In this document: piece after piece, positions 26,621 to 41,600 of the stretch
Layout: each line of letters begins with the position of its first letter
Numbering within the stretch: position 1 is the first letter of the stretch
DNA from: Spodoptera frugiperda
Taxonomy: Eukaryota > Arthropoda > Insecta > Lepidoptera > Noctuidae
Assembly (NCBI RefSeq): GCF_023101765.2
Contig: NC_064236.1
Location: 496,001-560,000, forward strand
Direction: 5' to 3'
Length of the DNA: 64,000 nt
Position numbers and translations under genes: made by a program
The notes under the pieces: generated by a model
What the model was told of the DNA's origin: nothing
Seen by the model: only the letters and a program-made list of their open reading frames with translations
Databases searched by the model: none

Positions 26621-29600
26621 GTAAGTAATTTGACATAGTATTTTGGCATTTGCTTTAGATGCTCCTTCTTCTTGAGCTTATCAATGTCTTTCTTTGCAGT
26701 CCGCAACTGAAAATTGTGAACCGCAGACCGGTTCACTCACAATACGGGTCCGGGAACAAAGTCAGCCTGTTCAACCCTGCCAACCAAATGTCCGACACCT
26801 GCAGTATACACAAAGTTTCCATGAACCAGGAGCTGTTCTTCCAATACATGGAGTACGAAAAAGAAATACCAGACCTCAAGGAGTTTACCCTTTGCATGTG
26901 GACCAAGTTCCACAACCACTCCGGTGATCATCCTCTGTTCTCTTATGCTGGTGAGTACCATGTGCCTTTCTTTTAGCATTCAGCCTGGTATTGACCAACG
27001 AGTGTCAGAAACTTTAGTCTGACAGTTTACGAGAATACCCGATTAACAAGGAAATCTTATAAGATTTTATTTGATTAGGAAGATGAACTGACTACCACCA
27101 AACGTTGGCAAAATTGGTTACTTTTGTGATCTCACTAAGGTTTAAAATTAAAGGAATATTCTTAAGACCTGACCTTTAGTCTCTTAAATCCGCCCCCTTC
27201 TCAAACGGACTCCAATATGAAGTCTAGACTAGTAAGATATTGAATATATTCAGAAAATAAATGAGGCAATTTCTCACTGAACTTGAGAGGATTTCACCTC
27301 ACAGATCTGTCCTAAATAAACTTTTTATGAAACGTTGGTAAAGAATTCACTGTTACTGCTTAATAAATAAAATTGCTTTTAAGTTTGCTGCTGACACGTG
27401 GAAAAGCTGAGGGGATAGAATTGTTTGTCCTATTCCATTTCCATGAGAGCGTCACCTGCGTCAGCTGCGCAGTGCAGGAGGTTACATTAGTTGGGAATCA
27501 AAGCGTCTTGTGATGAATGCTGGAGTAAGATGTATTGGTAATTAATTCTATAACATAATATATAATTTCCAAGCTCTCAGCCAGCCAGTCACCTCTAATA
27601 ACTCTATTCACTGTCAGCTTTACACAGATGTCTAAAAAGTATGTTTTCAGGGTGCACTTTGTAATAAAATTTCAATAGGGGAGTATAATATACTTACCTA
27701 TTGAAATTGAGCAATAGTTATAGTTAGATATTGTACATAATGTTCTATTTATCTCTATCTATCTAGATAAACTCTACATCTAGGTAACCTAGCATTTTAT
27801 CCGGATATTATTCATAGCTGGCCCGAGTTAGCTAAAGTCATACAATTTAACTCGACTTATCTCTCCTTCCGCTCTTCGTCCTATTGTCGGGAGGCGTGAC
27901 GGCGGCAGATGCAGCGTTCGTCCATTTGTACATGTGTTGCAGAAACCGATGAAGTCTAGATATAGTCATGTCCCTAGGAATGAAACATAGTTACATCTTC
28001 TTAGGAATGTCAATTATATAGTTCAAGTTTAGTGTTGCAATTATAATACTGGATTAAGTTAAATGCTAATTATAGCTAATCCGATGGTTGGTGTAAAGTA
28101 GGCCTCTGATAAGGCTTAAAGACTTTGAATGCATAAAGCTACTATGACGTAGGCATCCTCTAAGGATTTTGATAAATTCCATATATCCAATAATTATACT
28201 TCCTAAAGCGAACAAAGTCGTGGGCACAAGCTAGTTTGTACATAAACTGAGATAGTACATACATACGAGTATACGATGTCAAAAACTCAAAATCTGCAGT
28301 ACCCAATTCAGTGGAATAAGCGCCTTACTGGTAGAATCTATAACAATATAATAGAAGTAGTATCGAACAATATATTTAAAACCTTCAAACAGGTTTACAG
28401 CCGAGCACATTTTATCGAGGCGTGATTAAATACAGAGAAAATATGAGAGTTACTTCAGCAAGTATCGCCAAATAAAACAGCACAAAACAAGACTACCATT
28501 CATAGAACAACATAATTTGTTCGAGAAATTCAAAGTTTTCTTTCAGTTTTGTATCATTACCTTAACAAGATTTTATTAGGAAAAGATATCCAATATTTTT
28601 CTAAGTAAGAGCTGAATAGAGAAATAACATTTATTCGAAGTAGATTTGACTAGATCAAAGTGTTCTGCTGTAAAACGAAATACATGCTAATTGATTAATA
28701 GAAATTGAGTGTTTTCCTTGACAGAGCGAGCTTACCCCGGATTTATCAAAGCGATGTGAAATTGTATTCCATTAAACATAACTATATTAAGTTCAGAAAG
28801 TCAAGACACAAATCTTGTGACACATTTGTACTATCGTAAAAAGCAATCCAAATAAAATTCAATGTAAATCGAGTTGCTTAATTCAATGAGTATGTCTATG
28901 AGAGAAGACTGGAGTTGCCTAGTCAACCACATCGATGTCGAGCCTAGAATATTATTTTCATACATACATAACCTCACGCCTATCCCCTGGAGCAAGCTAC
29001 AGAACTCCAATTGCTACGATCTAAGAATCGTATTCACAAACAATCATTAGTCTGTTCCTGCATGCTCGTCCGTTAAAGGTCATTTTAATTTGCTTTTCTT
29101 TAATATATCGCCAATCTGATTGATATCGGTATGCCCGATTAACTGTACAGGAGAGCTGTGCAAAGTTTGATTTGTAAAAAAATATATATTAAAAGTTATG
29201 ATGCAGTCGCCATCCAATTGCATTGAATCACATGATAAGTCATCACGTAACGTCATCATGCCGGTAATCTCCGAAGGCGTAGGCAGAGACTGATGCAGTC
29301 ATGCTATGCAGCACCCACTGTCCTTAAGCTATGTAATAAGGACTGAGCCTGTTACCAAGTGCAGATGAATCAATAATAATCGAGTTTTACATAGACACGC
29401 GTGGGACAAAAGGACACTTTTAATGTACAAAAGTAGTATCTGTTTTATTTCAATATCAAAAGTGGTTGGTAACTTAGTAAAGTACCTTCGATAAAACTCA
29501 TATTTAATCCTAGTTATGATATATACCCTAATTGGCATACATTTATCGAAGTGTCGCAACAAGTAAGGTTTCATAGCAACAGCTAGTCACGAAATATGAA

Positions 29601-32600
29601 CGTAGAGCAATTTATTTAATCAAAATTACTAGAATTATGTAACGACAGTACTTGCAGGAATAGTTTGTGGACCACGCGATATATGAAACTAGATTAAATA
29701 GTAGATAGACTACTTATTTACTTCTTTCATCACTGGCTATTTCTAAACTTTGAGCACGATCTCAGTGTATTAAGATCTTATAAATACATATTGACTTTAG
29801 GTAGCCATAGCCGTTTTTTTGCGATATATCCCATCAAGTCGACTTCACTATTTTGCGCGGTGGTGGTGCGCGCAGTTAAGTAACATGTAACGGATTCGAT
29901 TCCCACTCGAAGCAAATCTTTGTGTGGTCCACAAATTGTTGGTTCGGGTCTGGGTGTCATGTATAAGTGAACTTGTAAGTTTGTAAACGCAGCCGCGACA
30001 CGGCAGAAAATCGAAGTGTGGGGTGAGGTTTATTATTAAAAAAGATATATTTCCTTATCAAGAATCAAAGAATTATCGAACAGCAACAGGTTGACACTGT
30101 ATACCTTCGTAACAGTGCCTATATAACCACAAATGGTGGCTCAGCCTTAAATCTATACTCCGCTTTAATTGTTAATAACAATACAAATAACAACGATATC
30201 TCCCTACATAAATAACAACAAACTCTACCACAACAAATAATGTATCAACTTACAGTTCTTTCATTTTTCTACGGCCATGTTATTTAAGTAGCAGAATAAA
30301 TAACTGTCTCTGGAAAACCTTTATTACTATAGTTTCCCTTAGTTAATTAAAACGGCTACTGTTACATAGCAGACGTCGTTTAATAGATTTTATTATGGAA
30401 CCTTCATTTAACTAGCTGCCTAGCTGAGGATACTGCGAAGTGGTTGTAACTGCTATTGGCTTATTTATAAGTCTTCGGAAGACCGCAGCGCTCTGTGTTA
30501 TATCTAAAGAAAGGAAAAGAAAATGTCTCATAGAGAAAATATTCTTTATTGTGTTTTCTTTTGCTTGCTGACTTTATTATTTCAGTTAACTCTACACTAG
30601 TGAGTTATCCCATCTTTCAGTGATGTCCTCACACAATTTGTAATACGAGCTAAAATGAATGCATTCACATTCCCCACTAATAGTAAATTAGCTCCCATTT
30701 AATAACAAAATACCCCACTATACTGCCCTAAATGTCCCCACTAAATTAATAGTCCAATTGCGGTTGTCACTCGAGATGATTAATTACTATAACTGGTGTC
30801 CTTCCACACGTGTGACGTCCAATTTATTCAATAATTGCATTAAAAATTCGAAATGGAACTGAAAGATGTCACTGCACGTCAATCGGATAGAGGTGGGCTA
30901 CTTGAAATTTCAATTACTTGGAGCCGACGTGATGACGCACATTGGAATAACATCAACACTAGTGATGGACTCTTGGTCAGCTTGCTGCATAATGAATTAT
31001 CAATTTAAATGGATTATTTTTGTGATATGAATAAGTTTAAATTTATCTTGACACTAAGAATGACAACCTGATGATTGCATATTAAATCAGTTTAGACGAT
31101 TTTAAACTCTTATTTTAATGTATTATACAGCTTTCACTTGTGTCCATTAGTGTGATAAATAATTCGCCCAACTGATGGAATATCTTAATTAGCAAGGAAA
31201 GAACTAGTTGAATGTAGATCATAATAATTTATTACAATTTCATTGACAAAAAATACAAAATAGTTTTTCGATCTTGATTTTATTTTTATTTCCTCTGCGT
31301 TTAAACATTGACAAATGAGTATATTTTGTCATTGAACAAGAAATAAATAATACAAGATTGAATTTTATCTTTACATGGCCGTGTAACGAGTTTTATGAGT
31401 AACCAATCATATTATGTAAACAAATATTGATTAACTTATAAGTTAAAGAGCCATTTAACCTGAGACTTTAACCTTTCAAATAAGAAGATTGTGAAAAAAA
31501 CTTAAAAGGAGGTTTCAATCCAAAAGTAAATATATGGCGTAAGCATATTAAACATAGATCTCTAGGAAAGTTACAGAAGAGCAACCGAGTAAAACCGAAA
31601 CAGGCCGCTAGTAAATAATATAAAAAATAAAAAGTGTGTCAAGGTAGATTAGTACCTAAAAACAAATGTTTAGGAAATCATTAAGTACCGGTTAATATTT
31701 ATGAGTACGTAATAATGATTCCCATATTATATATAGCTGTTAGATATCAACCTTCAAGTAAATAGTACAAAGTCTACTCTGCTCACAAGTCATAACTCGA
31801 GAACTATCTTAATGATATTGATTGTTAAGATTTTTGGATCATTCTTGTAAAATTTAAATTTATTTGAGCCCGTCAGCTAAAACGACGGACGATTAAAATG
31901 CCGACTGCATTTTATTAAAATAGAATGAAGATAGAGGACTGCTATGAAACCAGGCGAAGGCCGTAGATATTGAAATAGTGACACATTTAAAACAATCCAA
32001 AAATAGCAGAAGTTCCTAGACTGGATGGATGGAATCTATATTTCAGGATCTTCTTATAATGACGGGGGAAACCTTCAAAAGACACTCAGCTTTATGGAGA
32101 AAAAGATTAAGAAGTGTGGAATTCTCACCTTCTTAAAGACTAAAGAGTTTGAGAATCTCACCTCCCTAAAGAGTAATGAGTGTGGGATTTCACCTCCCTC
32201 AAATCACACTGGTAGCCACCATCTTCACCTATAAGGGATATTTTTATACCTATAAACCTATAAGATAACTATGTGACTTTGACTTATGTATCAAATTTTG
32301 ATGGTGAAATTAACTTCTTATGTTTTTTGTAAGTGCCATGATAGCCATTCTAGATTTCCATTAGTAGTAATCAACAATACAATAATAGAAATTTTGTAAA
32401 GATACGAATTTCAATTACCTTTGTTTTACAGCAAAAACTGTTCGTGCAAAATCCAATAAATCTTTATGAAGATCACAACATTAACCAACTGGTACAAAAA
32501 TCAGTAATATTCAGCGGTAAAAGTTTTTATTGTTATCGAGATGCAATCCTGATTAAAATACTCAACTAAGTAGAAATATCTTTTGTTTGCAGTCGGAGAC

Positions 32601-35600
32601 AACCCGAGGGAGATATCAGCCTGGATATCAAACACTGAGGAAGCGAGCTATTTCAGCATGGCTGTCCATGGACAGACTTTCTTTAGACTGAACTATCCTC
32701 TAAAGCTAAACCAGTAAGTATCAAAAATGCTTGACTATATTATTATAAACATTGTCGAACAAGATGGATTTACCTAAATCAGTGCTAAAGCTTTTATATG
32801 AATCGTTAGGCGAATAAATGATCGTGTTGTCTAGGCACGGAATCGAGATTGTGGCGATGAAATAGAAATCGATATCTTCTCAATAGAGGACTTAAAATTC
32901 AACCTGCATTCATGCAGTCACGTGTAAAACCTGTATGCATTAACAAGTCATACAAAGCGACGAAATGCCGATAAAAGGATTAGAAAGTTGCACTTTCCAC
33001 ACACTAGCTTGGTGTCAAAATATATTATAATTCACAACGTTTAGACAATGGTACAATTAGGGACACGTGGTTGTATTGCATCCGTGATTCTTGTGTCGCC
33101 ACGACGACGGTCAATCCGCACGGCAGATGATACGCTCTGATTGGCCGACACATTGTTGTTCATACGTGCACCTCCCGCTAACTGCCGTGATTAGTCCGTC
33201 AAAGCGAGGTGCGTGCTGAATGATTACAAAAATTAGGTGTGCCACTCACTTTAATTTGTTACTGTTTGTATTGATGGACGTTGTAAGCAATGCGAAATAT
33301 TGCATTAATTACGTTATAGTAGTATAACCTGTATTCAAGTAGTTACGACTTGAATAAAAACTTCAATGATTGGACATTAATCAGTTTGAACACAGTTCGT
33401 AATTCAATGTCTGTCTGTCAATATGTTTGATGTTTAGGTAAGATAGGTGGCTAGTCTAGCACCCATAACACGATTAAATAGGAATAACAAACACCAAAGC
33501 ACGGTAACAGTAAATATACTATTCACATTTTACACGGAAAAAACATTTGGTAGGTACCTATATGAAGTATATCGCGCAAATTATCGTTAAATTCGACAAC
33601 AGGACTTCTTAAACTTTTCACTCAAAAAGGAAATTTCGCTTCGATACAGATTTGCTACGATTCTAGAAGTAGTTGGTAGAGGGTTGTTACTGTTGGATAA
33701 ACTACTTAAAAATTTAATCCGATCCATACTGATAATGACATGCAATGAAAAATAAACTTTGTACCCTTAGCTAGAGAGATAAGAATTTATTGTTAAAATA
33801 ATTTATAAGTAACTTCTGGAACTATCCAAGCGTGGCCATCAATGCGTAACTAAGTACTTCGAACCTCTACAAAAACACAGTTGTAATTCACCTAGTTATC
33901 TAATTACCACTTATTAGACTGTATCCGATTATCAACCGCGCCCTAAAGTACTGGCATACCGATGAGTTAATCGATCGATTAATTTTGAACCTTAATATTC
34001 TCATAATGCAAGGCATGAACCAACGGAATTTCAATAAGCTGCCCATTACAATCTCTTTAATTAATGAATTTATCCAACCAAATAAAACAAGGTATTGTTT
34101 TCAATATTTGTTTTACTACGGCCGGTTCGACGTTTATTTGTCGCCAGATATATTTTGTACATTTCGCTGATGTCTCTACTTGAACCAAGGATTAATTTGT
34201 GCACAATATCAAATACCAATAAAGTTTAAATGAATAAATAAAGAGTTACTTTAAGCTTCCTACAAGATCATTCTCATAAAGTATTAAATGCTATCAAATC
34301 ATGGTGATAATTTATTTCAACAAATGTAATCTCAGTTATCTAATATCTGGCTACAAAGCTGCAGTATGGAATAGATGTAAAGCGCAACTCTGTTACGCTA
34401 TGTCTATGCAGAAGGTTGATACAGAAATGATGTCTCCAGGGGTCTGGAGACGCACCGATAAGTTTTTTGTTACATTCTCAAGGTATTTAGAAAATGATAA
34501 AACGCTCTTCTTGCTTAGGTTAAAATATAAAAACAACATTTTAAGTAACAATATTTAACATTCTCAGACACGGCTTACCATGTTTATAATATTTTATAAA
34601 AACAAGATACTAAGAGTAATAAGTACAAGAATTTTATAAACGCGCCGTCAATCACATTGCAATGCCGAGCAAAATGTTACATAATTGTTTAAGTATCGCT
34701 AAATTATTATCGATCTATTTAACAGGATAGTTTAATTTACATAGCCTTTCTAGCTATTTTTGGTTTTTCTTACGCTTCAAATTCAAGCACTAGATGAAAC
34801 TTAGTAATGTATTTGATATTATAATTAGAAGATTGGATACATTAATTTTAGAAATACAAAATAGTAACGGTATTTGTATAGTCTTTTTATAGAAAAAAAA
34901 GTTATTTGAAATACATTATGTAAATCAGTCTTAAAGTGTTTATTAATAGTTTAGTAACTTTGTATGGCATCGGATAAACATATTCATTAATTTTAATTTA
35001 TTGCTAGATTATCCAATGTTACTGATGACGATGACAGTTTCATGTATATTTATGTAATATTAATGATCACTGACTGACTGAGTAATGTCCACTACCATTG
35101 CAAAATAAATACAACGCAGCGGTCTGCGGTACGGTACTTATAATCTTTACAATTCTGTGCAAAGTTATTTTTTATGCAATACTAGCTATTCTGAAAGCGA
35201 CTTCGCCCACGTTCCCTTGGGATAAAAAGAGGCCTGTGCTATTCCAGACCATATTCCAACCCTGTTCCAAATTTTATATCGATCCCATCAGCCGTTTTAT
35301 CGTGAAGGAGTAATAAACGTACAAACTTTCGCATGTACCATATTAGTAGGCAAACAAGTAGCCAAATCATGTAATGGTAAGCAATTAGCGCCGCCCAGAA
35401 GCATCTCCAACATCACAAAAGCATTGTTGGCCTTTTTAAAGAGCAAGGTATTTTTAATGAGGCCACAGGTACATACAATTGAACACCTACTTTCCACCAC
35501 GTACGTCATGTTTATCCATGTAATAAAATTGTCTTTACCTAGCCATTACACAGATTGCTGTGTAACAGATTGAGCTGAAACCAACCCCTTTGTGGTACAC

Positions 35601-38600
35601 GAGGGAATGCCTTCGCATCGCAGAGAATGCAAACACAACTACGATAGCAAGGCAGGTATTGTAGCACGATACTCAAGCAGAGATCTATTCTCAACTACAG
35701 TTTGAAGAGATGCAAATAATACGTGTAGGGTACCAACTATGCCCTTTTTTAATGGGAAAGTCATTCAATGACTTCTCCCGCCTTGGGCGAGGCGAAGAGT
35801 GTCAGACTCTTACTGAGTCAAAACCACCCCCTTCCTACTCCTGCTTTTCGAGCCGGAGCCCGCCCCCCGCTAGGTAGTCCGCAGCTCCACCAACAATGCC
35901 TGACCAGAGATCACCAACAGTGTTTTGCAATGAATGACAAATATGCACGTATGTATAGAAAATCAATCCTGTAATTCAATTACACTATGCAACATTTTTT
36001 TTCTGTTTCAATATGAATCTATAGCTTTTTCACAACGAACTATTCATACACTACACAGTGCATATATATATATTTTAGAATATTTTAAATATGTAGGTAT
36101 GTCTATCACGTCAACGAACAAACATTTGACAATGTTAAAAAACGTATTGTTTCAGGGTAGGTTTGCACTACAATCGTGAAAAGCAGCTTTTTTTGTTAAA
36201 ACGTATAAATTAGGACTAGGTATCAGTTTTCCCTCTTTTGCTCGATTAAAGCGGATTAATAACTTATGGTAGAATATGAAATGAGCTCCACAAGTTTATT
36301 TCAATGTTGGTCTCCTTCCGTCACTATACGTTGTGGCATCATGTTGCAAGAGACAATACAACGATCTAATGGGTTTCGTTATGTACGCAGTACGACAGGT
36401 ACACAATGAAATAAAGCAACTCATATAACTATTTTATTGAAGGAAGTCGAAGTAATAATAGACAAAAGCACTTTATGTTTGATATGCTACCAATTTGCAT
36501 TTGACCAAACCACCATTGGTTTGTGATTAGGTTAGGATTAGGTACGGCGTCAATTCCCTACTGATATGGGTATATAAATCTAAAATGTATGCTTATTTTT
36601 GGCGTCATTATATCTATGTAGTATCATTAATTCTACGTCGTAGATATGAAGGTGTTACCTTCAAACCTACTCTGTAACTAATTCCAAAATTTTACAGAAA
36701 GCCTTATCAACCCTGAAAACTCCATTACATATTTCCAAAAAAAAAAGACCTATATCATTTAATTGTAATACACAGAATAAATAAGTACAGGTAACACAAA
36801 ACCCCACGTTTACCGAAACCGCAATAAACTAAGTTTTCAAGTTCGACCAAATTCACTCAAGTTACAAAATTAATTATTTAAATGCCGCTCTGGGTAGCAT
36901 TGACGTATAAAATATTCTGTTCAGTGAAGTTTGATGGTATATTCGGAGTCGATTTATTAATAGAAATTGTCAATTATGAGCTACATATTTAAGAAACACC
37001 TACGAATTTATGGCGACAGCTTTTACCTCTCTATTTTGCCCCACATTATTTATTGTGAATTCTTATTAATAGTATGAGTTCCGGAATTGTGCGTCACCTA
37101 CTTCGATCATACTAATTGATGAAGGTGGGTGTCATAAGAACCTAAGACGTACCTCTACCTACTCCCTTGGGAATTAAAAGGTGGGACGTGCAAGTTTATT
37201 AGACATTTTATTTTCCTGAAAACATATAATTATATTATTAAATTCTTATAACCTCCCGTATCACCGTGTTCCTGTTGTTTGTACAATTGGGAGGTCCTAT
37301 TATCCCCAGAATACCTATTAGCTTGGTCTACGCTTAGGTTAATTCACAAATATCCTTATATTTGTTTGGTTCTGAAATATTCTTTGTGCGGAAAAAAATC
37401 TAGATACTCTAAGTAATAACAGCCAACGTTTTCCAGCGATCCGGTTTCGCATACCGACTCCCATTCTATCTATAGACAAACGGCTTTGATTAACAAGTAT
37501 ACCCGTAGATACGAGTACTCCGTAGTTTTTCGAAAACAAACGCTTTTGACTTGAATGAAAACCTCTTCAGGTTTACCAGATTGATCAAATGTTTGGGTAA
37601 TGGTAATGTTAGGATAGTGAAGTAACGAGGTATCCCAAATGTTCCGAATGCTTACAGCGGTGTTTATGCATTGTGACACTGTTCCAATCTTCTTCAGTAT
37701 TTGGCAAGCATAATGTTTTGTGTCACGCACTGGTTGTTTACTAGGTCACTAGACATGTCAGTGATAATGACTTGAGTGTTACTGCTGTATCTAGCTCCTT
37801 GAGTTAACCTCAGGGTTTAGCACATTTCGCAAACTCGGCCGTAATTGAGACGAGCGTGTTACTAAGCACGCAACTTAACTTGATTGTTTGTCACGCTTGC
37901 GTTCATTACCGATGCTGATAAGATTGACTGTTTACTATAGTGTTACTGCCAAGCACGTGGTTATGGGATTGTTTCCCGGTTCGGGAAAAGTATTAATTGC
38001 TATGGCATCTGATTTCAATATAAGTAGGTTGTGACTTTTTAAAACCAAGCAACAATACATTACCTTATTAAAAAAATCTGGTATTTCGAGAAAAATCGTT
38101 GGAGAAACCGAATTATCGAGATTTAGAGAATTGTGAATAAAGAGACGGTTTCTGTCTTAAAAAAGACTGTTTGGGAGATATGATCTTGATCCTCATGATA
38201 ATATTTGAGACTGAAGAGTAATGTTGTTTTAAGGACAACACAAATAGAGGTTACTGAAATACACCTTTTGAATTGTGTGAAGGGATTTCGTACAATGGTA
38301 ACTAAACAAGTTTTATTATGGTATATTTTAAATAAAATGTGTGGGTTTCATTCTGTACATAAAATTATAGAACAGCCTAAATCGACGAAATCCAAAAAAC
38401 ACTTAATAATACTTTACTCGACCCCCGATTCGAACGTCTTGCTCAGTAATCGCACTGGCGATCATTCGACCAAAGAGGTTTGTAATTCTGTTTGTATAAC
38501 CACCAGACACAAAACACACTAGACACGAATGCCGCGATCACATCAACCACAAACGTAACAGTAGTATAAAAACAAAGGCACACACAATAATCACTTCAAG

Positions 38601-41600
38601 CTCATGATTTACCGGATTTCTAAGTAATCTATTCAATTGACATCCATGTGTTGCATAACGTTTGAACAATGGCAGCCACGCACGACAATTTCTTTTTTCC
38701 CGTGTAACAGCAGCGCGCACGCAATATGCGTACGAGTACTTTCTCAGTCGTCGAACTTCGTTTCTCGAGATTTTAGCATAGTATACATGATATCGATTGC
38801 TGAATCATTGTTTTTGTGATGACATGCAAATCTTTATATCAACTCAACACTTTTTCTTGTCAACTCTCACTGAAATCATCATGCTGGTTGCAACATGCAT
38901 CTCTGCTCTTAGTCTATTTATATTTTGTCACAATTTTTGTACCTACATAGTTCAATTTAGTTATTGCTTAACTTATTAGTCTTAAGGTTGACCCATCATC
39001 GTAACCAGGTAGTCATTTTATTACTACGCTGGCTTTTCGTTCAAATAATAGGAATAGCATTAACTTTCAAAATTAATAATTTGGGCCAACAAATACAATA
39101 TTATTACGTGACGTGAATGTTCAATTGACCTTGTGCAAGTTAAGTACAGGTATTCCAGAGCAATTACAATGATGAGTATTGTACAAATATTATTTTGATA
39201 ATTGAAATGTATTGTATTGATTATTAATAAAGTGAAATTAATTCCAATGTAACATCTGTCAGATAGACACCGCCTAATTAAAGCGCTGTCACAAAGCTTG
39301 AAAGAGTTGAAAACATGGGTCCCTGTGGTATTACTCAAAAAACTAAATCGTAGTATTTTTTCGTTAATCTTTCCGTTGTTTTTTATTGATTGGTTTAGGT
39401 ACTCTTAACTTAGTCACACAGTAGATTTATGAAGGTAACTAAGTTTGCTAAGGTATATGAAGCGTAAACCAAATATCCAGACGAATGCTCCTTTAACTTT
39501 CGTTTTGCAGCGGCAGTCGGTGCTTATTCGAGCATGTTCCAGTATGCACTTTGAAGAAATTATGTACCTACTTTGTGTCTAGGGCTTATGGACAGGCAAC
39601 TGTAGTACACTGGGCTCAGACAGCCCGATCTTATTGTTCACGGAACAAGCTGCGTCGGTCCGTATTTGTGGAAGTTACAGTAGAATATTATAGTTATCCT
39701 CTACGGTACCGTAACAAACCTTGAATCTTGTAAACGTCGATCTCTATAATACCTGTAAATTTATATAGAAGAGGCTGATTAACCAACTTCCCACAAAGTA
39801 GGAGGTATCGATTTTGTCTTTCATATTAACCTTGTGCTAACAATAACAAAAACAAATAAACTATTTATCCAATTCGATGCAGCCATTTTCAACAGTTTTA
39901 TTACTATACAGTAACTCAAAATGAACCTTAACTTTGAATTAATTAGTACGAGTATATCTCTCGATACTTAATCGTTAGGCAAACAATATCTTCACATATC
40001 ATTTCTTATATGAGACATCTTCCACTTATACTACGATTACACACAAATGAAGGAAAATATAATGTTGTACATATTGCGAAAATATTCTGTAATAAGTAAC
40101 CGACCAACGGGATTACGAATAAAAATTTAAAATTTATGTTAATATTATGTAATGGGATTGCTGATTAGTTAGATTAGTGATTAGTTAATAAAGTACGAGT
40201 TAGTGGCAACATAGGTGTATGTCAAGATTGTCGCAAGATATTTAATGTATCACTCATATTCATCTTTGTATATTTTTCGACATCTCATACAATATTCAAA
40301 TTGCACATTTTTTATAATTTTACTGCTTCAATGATTCAATCAAAAGCTTATTTTTAACAAAATGCTGTTTCTGTTTCTTTAACCTTCGTTGTTTTCAATA
40401 AATTATTCTGTTTGACATTTTCGCTGAAACGTAAACGGCGCCGTGTGTCCAAAAGACCCATATTGAAATAATACAATCTTCTCTCCCGGGAATTTGAAAG
40501 AGAACTTAATTCACTTCTGGAATTTTGCTTTGTGTTCCAATGGACTTGATTTTACGCATGGTTAGTGCCTGTGTACATTTTAATTTGATTAAGTGTAGCC
40601 GTTCTTTCATGGAGCAGTAGTGATGTAGGGGACACAAAATACATTTTGTACAGCTACAGCATACAGCTGGTTAAAGTTTTTTTTTATACATGACGTCAAG
40701 TCTTTTTATCCCTAAAGAAGTAGGAGACGTCCAGAAAGTAATATCCCTTGGGCATGTGGGCATAGGATACAATACAAAATATCCAGACACGTGTTTCTAG
40801 TGAGAAATATTTTTTTCTATTTTATATCTGAACCCTAGACTTCGTAAGGACTTTCGGCAAGCGCAATCTCGATCACTGGATCAATGAGACGGTCTATACT
40901 TACATCTCAGTTTTCTCATCTAACTATGTATCTCAAGACAAATTGAACGAGGTGAAGATTCCAAACTGATGAAACGAAGTAATTCACCAGAGTTGACAAA
41001 GCCTTTGGTGCATAACTCAGTGGAACTGTAATTGTGATCAAACCTCGACTAAGAACATAGCCAGGCATAGTTTGCAACTTGACGGCGATACTCGGAAACT
41101 AAAATTGTGAGCTGTTTGTCCCATGGATAGTTGGACCAAACAGGTGGCTCGGATCACAAGCAACAGTTTCAAAAGTTAATTTGTGTTTTGGAACCGTGCG
41201 CTTTGGCATGTCAGTGTTACCGTGATATTTACTAAAAGTTTCGCTTTTTAATAAACGTGTGCTATGGTCATTTTTTTCGATTCAGGGAACTAGAAATTCG
41301 TTTCGCTGCGCATATTGCGCGGTGGAGGTAAACACGAGAACACGAGTGTTTTGGTATTACTTTTTGAGAACCCTAAGAGACCTATACAACGATATTTATA
41401 TTTCTTTACAATGAATATTATTAGGCGTTTAATTTCTCCAATATACTCATGTTTTGGACTCTTTCAAACTTTGTGACAGCGCTTTATTTAGGCGGTGTCT
41501 AACTCACAGATGTTTCAGTGGAATTAATATTACAAGCAATTAAATGTATAAAACTGAACTTTGTTCAATTTCGAAGGTAACTTGCAATGATAACTGTCCA

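Larger units (their letters stand above)
26951..32592 (+). other. Intron 2 of the pentraxin-domain gene
   Basis: 5.6 kb, GT..AG. It contains the Helitron 3' end (28150-28234), the SINE-like fragment (29800-30030) and the short tandem repeat at 32113. Otherwise nothing recognisable. Confidence 0.75.
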
